From Lawsonibacter asaccharolyticus (GTDB lineage Bacteria; Bacillota; Clostridia; Oscillospirales; Oscillospiraceae): DNA of 64,000 nt. The position numbers and the translations under genes were made by a program. The stretch spans positions 3,100,001 to 3,164,000 of the forward strand of contig BFBT01000001.1 of assembly GCA_003112755.1 (NCBI GenBank). The letters run 5' to 3'. The notes beneath the pieces were generated by a model. The model saw only the letters and a list, made by a program, of their open reading frames with translations. It searched no databases and had not been told where the DNA came from. The number at the start of each line of letters is the position of its first letter. Position 1 is the stretch's first letter. Shown piece by piece: positions 1 through 5,919 of the stretch.

Positions 1-606
1 GTCCGGGACATAGTCCCCTAAAAACTTATCAAACGTGTTTCGTCCGCCTGCCAGCAGCAGCCGGTCATCTGAGAGAATATATTTGTCATGGAGCCTGCCG
101 TTAAAGGTCCAGGGCATGAGCGGATTGGGCGTATTATAGAAACGGATCTCAATATTGGGATGTGCGCCCAGGGCATAAAACACCGGCGAGGAGGCCATGC
201 TGACCAGGCCGTTCATCCCATCCGTGAGGACCTGGACCTGGACCCCGCGCTCCGCTGCCGCCAGGAGGGCCGCTGCCACATCCCTGCCGCTCTCACAATC
301 CCGGATATCAAAATTGGTGAAAATCAGCCGCTTCTGCGCCTCTTCAATCATGCGGATCCGGATCTCCAGTGCGGCAACATTGTCATCTATCAGGGCTGCA
401 CGATCCACGCTTCCAGTCCCATAAAATCCACTTTTGTCAAATCCTCTCTGAAATTCTTTTGACACTCCCGGCTGGAACAGAAATGGGAGCCACATTCCCA
501 GGAGCAGATAGACCGCATAACACAGAAAAACCACTGGCAGAATCCGCAGTATAAGGTGTACATGCCGGCCACCAGCTCCCCCTGCTTTGATAAATAAATG
601 TTTCAT
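1..606 (-). CDS. Phospholipase D-like (HKD) membrane-anchored protein, partial (3' end outside window)
   Basis: The minus strand is open from an ATG at 606 to the left edge, 202 codons with no stop. A hydrophobic segment at residues 18-44 predicts one N-terminal membrane anchor. After it comes a PLD-type alpha/beta domain. Residues around 174-192 (HDKYILSD...AGGRN) form a clear HxKx4Dx6GxxN catalytic motif, the first of the two HKD half-sites normally found in this superfamily. Cardiolipin synthases and related phosphatidyltransferases/phosphodiesterases share this layout, but the second HKD motif lies outside the window, so the substrate cannot be named. A GGAGG lies 12 bases before the ATG and a strong sigma-A promoter is upstream at 669-697. 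The 60-residue reading frame at 390-572 is another frame of this gene and is not real. Confidence 0.82.
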   Translation of the reverse strand, partial: MKHLFIKAGGAGGRHVHLILRILPVVFLCYAVYLLLGMWLPFLFQPGVSKEFQRGFDKSGFYGTGSVDRAALIDDNVAALEIRIRMIEEAQKRLIFTNFDIRDCESGRDVAAALLAAAERGVQVQVLTDGMNGLVSMASSPVFYALGAHPNIEIRFYNTPNPLMPWTFNGRLHDKYILSDDRLLLAGGRNTFDKFLGDYVPD

Positions 607-668
607 CTTATCTGTAAACCTCCGGGCTTTGTTATGAGAGCAGACGCTTTCATTCTCTATTTTTCATT

Positions 669-697
669 ATTATAGAACGAAACGACTTTTTTCTCAA
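669..697 (-). promoter_or_regulatory. Sigma-A promoter of the PLD-like gene
   Basis: On the minus strand TTGAGA (697-692) and TATAAT (674-669) are separated by exactly 17 bases. This lies about 65 bases before the start of the PLD-like gene and reads towards it. Confidence 0.75.
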
Positions 698-793
698 GGG
701 GATATGATCGGAACCCACACAGGCTTTCGATCGCACTGTCCCTCAGAAGCAGACGGCGGACCGTCTGCCCCCTGCTGGCCTCCAATGAGCTGA

Positions 794-826
794 CAGCCGG
801 GTATTCTCTATCAGAATACCCGGCTG
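794..826 (-). terminator. Hairpin 3' of tyrS
   Basis: A perfect 14-bp stem (794-807 with 813-826) around a 5-base loop starts 12 bases past the tyrS stop. There is no real T-run on either side, so it could be a weak intrinsic terminator or an mRNA 3'-end stabiliser. Confidence 0.5.
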
Positions 827-837
827 CCTCTGACTTT

Positions 838-2061
838 TCACATCTTTACGCGGTGGAACACCTTTTTTCCTTTTTTGAGCATCAGGCCGTCGCCTGCCAT
901 CTGGTCGGCAGTGTAGGATGCGGCCACGTCGGTGACCTTCTCCCCGTCCACCTCCACGCCGCCCTGTTCCACCAGGCGGCGGGCCTCCTTCTTGGAGGGA
1001 GCCAGCTTGCACTTCATCATCAGGTCCAGGATGCCGATGGAGCCGCCGGCCAAGTCCTCCTGGGACAGCTGGGTGGCCGGGACATTGCTCATGTCTCCGC
1101 CGCCCACAAAGAGGGCCTTGGCGGCCTCCTGGGCCTTCTCAGCCTCCTCCTTGCCGTGGACCAGAGCGGTCAGCTCATAGGCCAGGATCTCCTTGGCGGT
1201 GTTCAGCTGGCTGCCCTCCCACTTGTCCATCTCGTCGATCTGCTCCAGAGGCAGGAACGTGAGCATGCGCAGGCACTTGAGCACGTCGCCGTCGCCTACG
1301 TTGCGCCAGTACTGATAGAACTCATAGGGGCTGGTCTTGCTGGGGTCCAGCCACACCGCGCCCTTGGCTGTCTTGCCCATCTTCTTGCCCTCGGAGTTGA
1401 GCAGCAGGGTGATGGTCATGGCGTGGGCGTCCTTGCCCAGCTTTCTCCGGATCAGCTCAGTGCCGCCCAGCATGTTGGACCACTGATCGTCGCCGCCGAA
1501 CTGCATGTTGCATCCGTAGTGCTGGAACAGGTAGTAGAAGTCGTAGGACTGCATGATCATATAGTTGAACTCCAGGAAGGAGAGTCCCTTCTCCATCCGC
1601 TGCTCATAGCACTTGGCCCGAAGCATGTTGTTCACCGAGAAGCAGGCTCCCACATCCCGCAGCAGCTCGATATAGTTCAGTTTCAGTAGCCAGTCGGCGT
1701 TGTTCACCATCTGGGCCTTGCCCTCACCAAACTCGATGAACCGCTCCATCTGCTTTTTGAAGCAGTCGCAGTTGTGCTGGATGGTCTCCGGGGTCATCAT
1801 GTTCCGCATGTCGGTGCGGCCGGAGGGGTCCCCAATATAGCCGGTGCCGCCGCCGATGAGTGCGATGGGCCGGTTGCCCGCCATCTGGAGGCGCTTCATC
1901 AGGCACAGGGCCATGAAGTGGCCCACATGGAGGGAGTCGGCAGTGGGGTCAAAGCCGATGTAGAACACCGCCTTCCCCTCATTCACCATCTTGGAGATCT
2001 CCTCCTCGTTGGTCACCTGGGCGATCAGTCCGCGGGCTTTCAGTTCCTCGTAACAGGTCAT
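838..2061 (-). CDS. tyrS: Tyrosyl-tRNA synthetase
   Basis: This 407-residue protein attaches tyrosine to tRNA-Tyr in the cytoplasm. The class I signature appears as HVGHF near residue 46, and the KMSKS loop appears as KMGKT near residue 228. The C-terminal 65 residues form the S4-like RNA-binding domain (LAPSKKEARRLVEQGGVEVDG). Length and domain order are those of bacterial TyrRS. The gene starts 46 bases after the EamA transporter stop, on the same strand, with AAAGGAG before the ATG. No T-box or promoter lies directly in front of it. It therefore most likely depends on the tyrosine T-box leader upstream of the transporter (3107-3366), and transporter and synthetase would be induced together when tRNA-Tyr is uncharged. 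Confidence 0.96.
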   Translation of the reverse strand: MTCYEELKARGLIAQVTNEEEISKMVNEGKAVFYIGFDPTADSLHVGHFMALCLMKRLQMAGNRPIALIGGGTGYIGDPSGRTDMRNMMTPETIQHNCDCFKKQMERFIEFGEGKAQMVNNADWLLKLNYIELLRDVGACFSVNNMLRAKCYEQRMEKGLSFLEFNYMIMQSYDFYYLFQHYGCNMQFGGDDQWSNMLGGTELIRRKLGKDAHAMTITLLLNSEGKKMGKTAKGAVWLDPSKTSPYEFYQYWRNVGDGDVLKCLRMLTFLPLEQIDEMDKWEGSQLNTAKEILAYELTALVHGKEEAEKAQEAAKALFVGGGDMSNVPATQLSQEDLAGGSIGILDLMMKCKLAPSKKEARRLVEQGGVEVDGEKVTDVAASYTADQMAGDGLMLKKGKKVFHRVKM

Positions 2062-2107
2062 CGTACTTTCTCCTTTTTATTCAATATTCTGCTGGCATGA
2101 AGTGTTT

Positions 2108-2986
2108 TCAGCAGGACTGTTGTTTCTCTCCCTGAGCAGGCACGCGCTCCTTGTGCTCCCTGCGTCCACAGATCACATTGTAGGCCACCACGCTGCCCAC
2201 CACGATCACCGCGCCCACCAGCGCAGTGGGACCGATCATTTCATGGTAAAAGACGGCTACCAGGATGGGGTTGAGGACCGGCTCGATGCCGGAGACCAGG
2301 CTGGCCGTCACCGGCGGAGTGGTCTTCAGGCCGATGGTGAGCAGGATATAGGCCAGTGCCACCTGGAACACCCCCAGGATCAGGACGCTGACCACCGCTG
2401 TGGCGGAGAAGTCGGTCTCCATGGCCACAAAGGGCAGTCCCACCACCGCGCTGAATACATCTCCCCAGAAGACCGAGCTGATGGCGTCCCCCTCCGGCAT
2501 GTCGTTCATCATGAACACACCGGCATAGGAGATCCCGGAGATGAGGGCCAGCACGTTCCCCACCATCCCGCCAGCGGAAAGGCTGTCCACAAAGAAGAAC
2601 AGGATGCCGCCCAGCACGGCCGCGCAGGTCACCAGATCCAGCTTTCCCGGCCTGCGCCGGAAGAAGATGGCGGTGAACACCATCACGAAAATGGGGGCGG
2701 TGAACTGGAGGACGATGGCGTTGGCCGCCGTGGTCATCTTGTTGGCGATGGAGAAGAGGATGTTGGTCCCACACACCGCCAAAGCGCCCAGCAGGACCCA
2801 GCGGTTCATCCTGGGCTTGTGGCGGATGGCCCACAGGTACAGCCCGATGACCACCAGGGCCACCGCGGTCCTGGCTCCGTTGATGGACATCCCGTTCCAC
2901 GGGATCACTTTGATGCAGAGCCCCCCGATGCTGTACAGCACCGCGGCGGCAAAGACGCACAGGACGCCTCTCTGCTTTGCGGACAC
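2108..2986 (-). CDS. EamA-family (DMT) transporter, T-box controlled
   Basis: This is a 292-residue polytopic membrane protein made of two EamA repeats, about ten hydrophobic helices, as in drug/metabolite transporters. The first repeat opens with GVLCVFAAAVLYSIGGLCIK; the second ends near PVLNPILVAVFYHE, a typical EamA signature. I place the start at the GTG at 2986, preceded by AGGGGGC. The frame stays open upstream to 3310, but that extension runs through the T-box terminator and antiterminator, so it is not coding. The gene lies first in an operon with tyrS. The leader carries a TAC specifier, so I infer that this carrier imports tyrosine or an aromatic precursor. The family itself does not fix the substrate, and export is also possible. 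Confidence 0.88.
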   Translation of the reverse strand: MSAKQRGVLCVFAAAVLYSIGGLCIKVIPWNGMSINGARTAVALVVIGLYLWAIRHKPRMNRWVLLGALAVCGTNILFSIANKMTTAANAIVLQFTAPIFVMVFTAIFFRRRPGKLDLVTCAAVLGGILFFFVDSLSAGGMVGNVLALISGISYAGVFMMNDMPEGDAISSVFWGDVFSAVVGLPFVAMETDFSATAVVSVLILGVFQVALAYILLTIGLKTTPPVTASLVSGIEPVLNPILVAVFYHEMIGPTALVGAVIVVGSVVAYNVICGRREHKERVPAQGEKQQSC

Positions 2987-3106
2987 GACACCGCCCCCTT
3001 TTCTGTCTCTCTCCACATTTCCAGACCGCCCGAACTCATTTTGCGGAGTCTCCCCGCTGTTCCCGCCCCTGCGGCGCGGGAATACACAGAGAGGATCGGG
3101 CTCTCT

Positions 3107-3141
3107 GAAAAATGCCCCCTGTCCCGAAGGACAGAGGGCAT
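3107..3141 (-). terminator. T-box intrinsic terminator
   Basis: A 13-bp stem (3141-3129 with 3124-3112) closed by a TTCG tetraloop and followed by TTTTC. Its 5' arm starts five bases after the T-box sequence, so it competes with the antiterminator. Confidence 0.88.
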
Positions 3142-3366
3142 GAAATGCGGTACCACCTCTGGACCGTCCTGTCCTCGCGGGCAGGACCTTATGGAGTGCT
3201 GGACTCCGGCGCGGTAACGGGCGCGGCCCGGCCTGTCCCCTACTGCGGCTTGTCCGGTTCGGGCGGCTGCTCAGAGGCGTATTCCCGGAGCGCCCCTCTC
3301 CCCCTCTCACCGTCCGGGGGTTCTCTGGGCAGCGGCGGCTCCGCTACTGGTCCTCTTCATTGCAAT
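3107..3366 (-). promoter_or_regulatory. T-box leader, tyrosine specifier
   Basis: On the minus strand the leader begins near 3366 with the classic GAAGAGGA..AGTAG opening (AGTAG at 3348-3344). Stem I can be folded: AGAGG 3356-3352 pairs with CCTCT 3277-3273, CGGAGC 3343-3338 pairs with GCTCCG 3291-3286, and an AGAGA motif lies in the upper part. The 3' strand of the specifier loop reads GGAATACG, which puts TAC (Tyr) at 3281-3279 followed by a purine, as expected. The T-box sequence AGGTGGTACCGCA is at 3158-3146, before a terminator. Uncharged tRNA-Tyr would pair with the specifier and T-box bulge and prevent termination. The genes downstream are the EamA transporter and tyrS, which agrees with a tyrosine response. 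Confidence 0.9.
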
Positions 3367-3372
3367 GTGTGC

Positions 3373-3401
3373 AATATAGCACACGCCGTTTTCTTTGTCA
3401 A
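3373..3401 (-). promoter_or_regulatory. Sigma-A promoter of the T-box/EamA/tyrS operon
   Basis: Consensus TTGACA (3401-3396) and TATATT (3378-3373) with a 17-base spacer on the minus strand, placing transcription start near 3366. Confidence 0.88.
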
Positions 3402-3454
3402 GGGGCGGGCGAGGATTTCCGGACAGATCTGGGTCCGGGCGGCCGCCCCGGCCC

Positions 3455-3483
3455 TTGTCACTCGGACCGGCCCATGGTACAAT
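3455..3483 (+). promoter_or_regulatory. Sigma-A promoter of the two-component genes
   Basis: TTGTCA (3455-3460), 17 bases, TACAAT (3478-3483), about 59 bases before the response regulator and divergent from the T-box promoter. Confidence 0.75.
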
Positions 3484-3541
3484 AGCACCGCCCCCCGGCG
3501 GGGTCCGGGGAGGCGGATCAACAGATAAGTGGTGATATCTC

Positions 3542-4198
3542 ATGCATCAGATCCTCATCGTGGAGGACGACCCTGCCCTCAGCCAGGGCATCCGCCTGGC
3601 ACTGGGCCAGGAAGGGCGCCAGTTCGTCCAGGCCGGCACCATCGGCCAGGCGGAGCGGGAGCTGGCGGAGCGGACCTTTGACCTGCTCATCCTGGACCTG
3701 AACCTGCCCGACGGGAACGGCCTGGACCTGCTCTCCCGGCTGCGGGACCGCTCCGCCCTGCCGGTGCTGATCCTGACGGCCAACGACCTGGAGATGGACC
3801 AGGTAACCGGTCTGGAGCTGGGGGCAGATGACTATGTGACCAAGCCCTTCTCCCTGGCGGTGCTGCGCGCCCGGGTGAACAGCCTGCTCCGGCGCAGCCG
3901 GCCTGCCCCCGCCGCGCTGGAGCTCCCCCCGTTCCTGTTCGACTTTGACGCCATGGTCTTTGCCAGGGACGGCGTGCCGTTGGAGCTGTCCAAGACGGAG
4001 CAGCGGCTGCTGCGCCTGCTGGTGGAGCACCGGGGACAGACCCTGTCCCGGGAGGTGCTGCTGGACCGGGTGTGGGACGGCGGCGAATTCGTGGACGAAA
4101 ACGCCCTTTCCGTGGCGGTGAACCGCCTGCGCGCCAAGCTGGCGGACGCCCCCATCCGCACCGTGTACGGCCTGGGCTATCAGTGGGCGGTGGACTGA
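3542..4198 (+). CDS. OmpR-family response regulator
   Basis: This 218-residue DNA-binding regulator has a receiver domain (residues 1-115) with acidic pocket EDD at 8-10, phospho-acceptor Asp52 in LDLNLPDG, and the conserved Lys in DDYVTKPF. The C-terminal winged helix (about 125-218) ends in RTVYGLGYQWA, a standard OmpR/PhoB wing. The stop is one base before the start of the histidine kinase, so the two are translationally coupled. An ABC exporter follows the pair, and its promoter carries a repeated palindrome (5125-5154). I infer that phosphorylated regulator activates that promoter, in the style of antimicrobial-peptide sensing modules. The inducing signal is not visible in the sequence. 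Confidence 0.93.
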   Translation: MHQILIVEDDPALSQGIRLALGQEGRQFVQAGTIGQAERELAERTFDLLILDLNLPDGNGLDLLSRLRDRSALPVLILTANDLEMDQVTGLELGADDYVTKPFSLAVLRARVNSLLRRSRPAPAALELPPFLFDFDAMVFARDGVPLELSKTEQRLLRLLVEHRGQTLSREVLLDRVWDGGEFVDENALSVAVNRLRAKLADAPIRTVYGLGYQWAVD

Positions 4199-4199
4199 G

Positions 4200-5102
4200 A
4201 TGGACTGGAAGCTGATCCTCTGCATGGGGCTGGCGGCGGCCGGCCTGCTCTTTGGTCTGTCCCAGTGGCTGCGCGCCCGGCGTCAGTTGGAACGCATGGA
4301 CCGGATGCTGGACCGGGCCATCGATGGGAGCTTTTTGGAGAGCTCCTTCGATGAGTCCGTCCCCTCCGCCCTGGAGTCCAAGATGTCCCGGTTCCTCAAC
4401 GGTTCCGCCTCCTCCGCCCGGAATCTGGCGGAGGAAAAGAGCAAGATCGCGGCTCTGATCGCCGACGTGTCCCACCAGACCAAGACCCCCATCGCCAATC
4501 TGCTGCTGTACGCCTCCCTGCTGGCGGAGAGCGAGCTGACCCCGGAACAGCGGGCCCAGGCCGAGGCCCTGAAGACCCAGGCGGAGAAACTCTCCTTCCT
4601 GGTGGACGCTTTAGTCAAGTCCTCCCGGCTGGACAACGGCATCCTCACTCTGTCCCCAGCACCTCACCCCATCCAGCCCCTGCTGGATGGGGCGGCCGCG
4701 CAGGGGCTGGCCGCCGCCGGACAGCGTGGCATTTCCCTCACTGTCCTGCCCTGGGAGGGCGCGGCCCGCTTTGACTCCAAGTGGACGGCGGAAGCCCTTT
4801 ACAATGTTCTGGACAACGCCTTGAAATATACCCCGCCCGGCGGGACAGTGACCCTGTCTGTCACCGCCTACCATATGTTCTGCTGCATCCAGGTCTCAGA
4901 CACCGGCCCCGGTATCCCGGAGGAGGAGCAGGCCCAGATCTTCTCCCGCTTTTACCGGGGGGCCGCCGTCCGGGAGCAGGAAGGGCTGGGGCTGGGCCTC
5001 TACCTCACCCGCCGCATCCTGACCAGCGAGGGGGGCTATATCCGGGTGTCCTCTCAGCCGGGAAAGGGTAGCACCTTCTCCCTCTATCTGCCACTGGAGT
5101 GA
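4200..5102 (+). CDS. Sensor histidine kinase
   Basis: This 300-residue kinase pairs with the regulator one base upstream. It has a single predicted N-terminal membrane helix (residues 4-22) and almost no extracellular part, so it probably does not bind a ligand outside the cell by itself. The dimerisation/phosphoacceptor domain shows ADVSHQTKTPIANLL with His92. The ATPase domain has the N box NVLDNALKYTPPGG, the G1 box DTGPGIPEE and G2 GLGLGLYLTRRIL. Small kinases of this kind are often controlled by a partner ABC transporter that acts as the sensor, and such a transporter follows here. That control is inference. The gene is followed by a 135-base gap holding the putative operator for the transporter genes. 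Confidence 0.92.
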   Translation: MDWKLILCMGLAAAGLLFGLSQWLRARRQLERMDRMLDRAIDGSFLESSFDESVPSALESKMSRFLNGSASSARNLAEEKSKIAALIADVSHQTKTPIANLLLYASLLAESELTPEQRAQAEALKTQAEKLSFLVDALVKSSRLDNGILTLSPAPHPIQPLLDGAAAQGLAAAGQRGISLTVLPWEGAARFDSKWTAEALYNVLDNALKYTPPGGTVTLSVTAYHMFCCIQVSDTGPGIPEEEQAQIFSRFYRGAAVREQEGLGLGLYLTRRILTSEGGYIRVSSQPGKGSTFSLYLPLE

Positions 5103-5124
5103 CGGCTCCCCCGCGGCCCCGCCC

Positions 5125-5154
5125 CTGAAATCTTTCAGCTCTGAAAGATTTCAG
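5125..5154 (+). promoter_or_regulatory. Tandem palindromic operator upstream of the ABC exporter
   Basis: Two 14-base palindromes, CTGAAATCTTTCAG (5125-5138) and CTGAAAGATTTCAG (5141-5154), are separated by CT. Four CTGAAA half-sites alternate in direction with a 16-base period, and the whole element is itself an inverted repeat. It ends 25 bases before a TAGAAT -10 box (5180-5185) that has no recognisable -35 hexamer. This is the place expected for an OmpR-type activator. It could instead form an RNA hairpin after the kinase stop, but no T-run follows. Confidence 0.65.
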
Positions 5155-5179
5155 AAAGAGTGTGGAAAGGATCTTTTGC

Positions 5180-5185
5180 TAGAAT
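5180..5185 (+). promoter_or_regulatory. -10 element of the ABC exporter promoter
   Basis: TAGAAT with a poor -35 (AGAGTG at 17-base spacing), directly downstream of the tandem palindrome, as in activator-dependent promoters. Confidence 0.5.
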
Positions 5186-5237
5186 GGGCACTGTCAACAA
5201 GGGCAGCGCCCATTTTTATCCATAAGGAGCGATCAAC

Positions 5238-5906
5238 ATGACAATTTTGGAGACCAAGGATCTGAGAAAATTTTACGGCAGCGGCGACACCCAGGTGAAG
5301 GCCCTGGATGGGGTGGACCTGAGCGTGGAAAACGGGGAGTTCGTGGCCATCGTGGGCACCTCCGGCTCCGGCAAGTCCACCCTGCTCCACATGCTGGGCG
5401 GGCTGGACCGGCCCACCAGCGGCGCTGTGCTGGTGGACGGGAAGGACATCTTCTCCCTGAAGGACGAGGAGTTGACCATCTTCCGCCGACGGAAGATCGG
5501 CTTCGTGTTCCAGTCCTATAATCTGGTGCCGGTGCTGAGCGTGTATGAAAACATCGTCCTGCCCATCCAGCTGGACGGCGGCAAGGTGGACCAGTCTTAT
5601 GTAAATCAGGTCATCGAGGCCCTGGGACTGGAGCAGAAGCTCCAGAACCTGCCCAGCCAGCTCTCTGGGGGACAGCAGCAGCGCGTGGCCATCGCCCGGG
5701 CTCTGGCCACCAAGCCCGCTATCATCCTGGCCGACGAGCCCACAGGCAACCTGGACTCCAAAACCAGTCAGGACGTGCTCTCCCTGATGAAGGTCACCGG
5801 GCAGAAGTTCGCCCAGACCATGGTGATGATCACCCACAACGAGGAAATCGCCCAGATGGCCGACCGCATCGTCCGCATTGAGGACGGCAGGATCGTCAAG
5901 CGCTGA
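5238..5906 (+). CDS. ABC transporter ATP-binding protein, MacB/LolD type
   Basis: This 222-residue ATPase powers the large permease encoded 13 bases downstream. Walker A is GTSGSGKS (residues 40-47), the ABC signature is [14 protein letters not shown], and Walker B is IILADEPTG followed by NLDSKTS. The short length and the sequence style are those of the FtsE/LolD/MacB group, which works with FtsX-type permeases in mechanotransmission or export rather than classic import. It is preceded by AAGGAG. The preceding gap carries a tandem palindrome and an activator-type promoter. Together with the two-component genes upstream it forms a sensing-and-export module, probably for envelope stress or antimicrobial peptides; the substrate is unknown. 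Confidence 0.94.
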   Translation: MTILETKDLRKFYGSGDTQVKALDGVDLSVENGEFVAIVGTSGSGKSTLLHMLGGLDRPTSGAVLVDGKDIFSLKDEELTIFRRRKIGFVFQSYNLVPVLSVYENIVLPIQLDGGKVDQSYVNQVIEALGLEQKLQNLPSQLSGGQQQRVAIARALATKPAIILADEPTGNLDSKTSQDVLSLMKVTGQKFAQTMVMITHNEEIAQMADRIVRIEDGRIVKR

Positions 5907-5919
5907 GGGGGTGGATTCC

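Noticed and set aside
390..572. A 60-codon minus-strand frame near the left edge
   Set aside because: It is a second frame inside the PLD-like gene, whose HKD motif and SD are clear.
2102..3217. Plus-strand 371-codon frame over the EamA gene and the T-box leader
   Set aside because: It would read antisense through the T-box RNA and transporter; no family match.
2987..3310. An N-terminal extension of the EamA protein up to 3310
   Set aside because: That part is the T-box leader with antiterminator and terminator, rich in Arg and Pro when translated. The GTG at 2986 gives normal EamA length.
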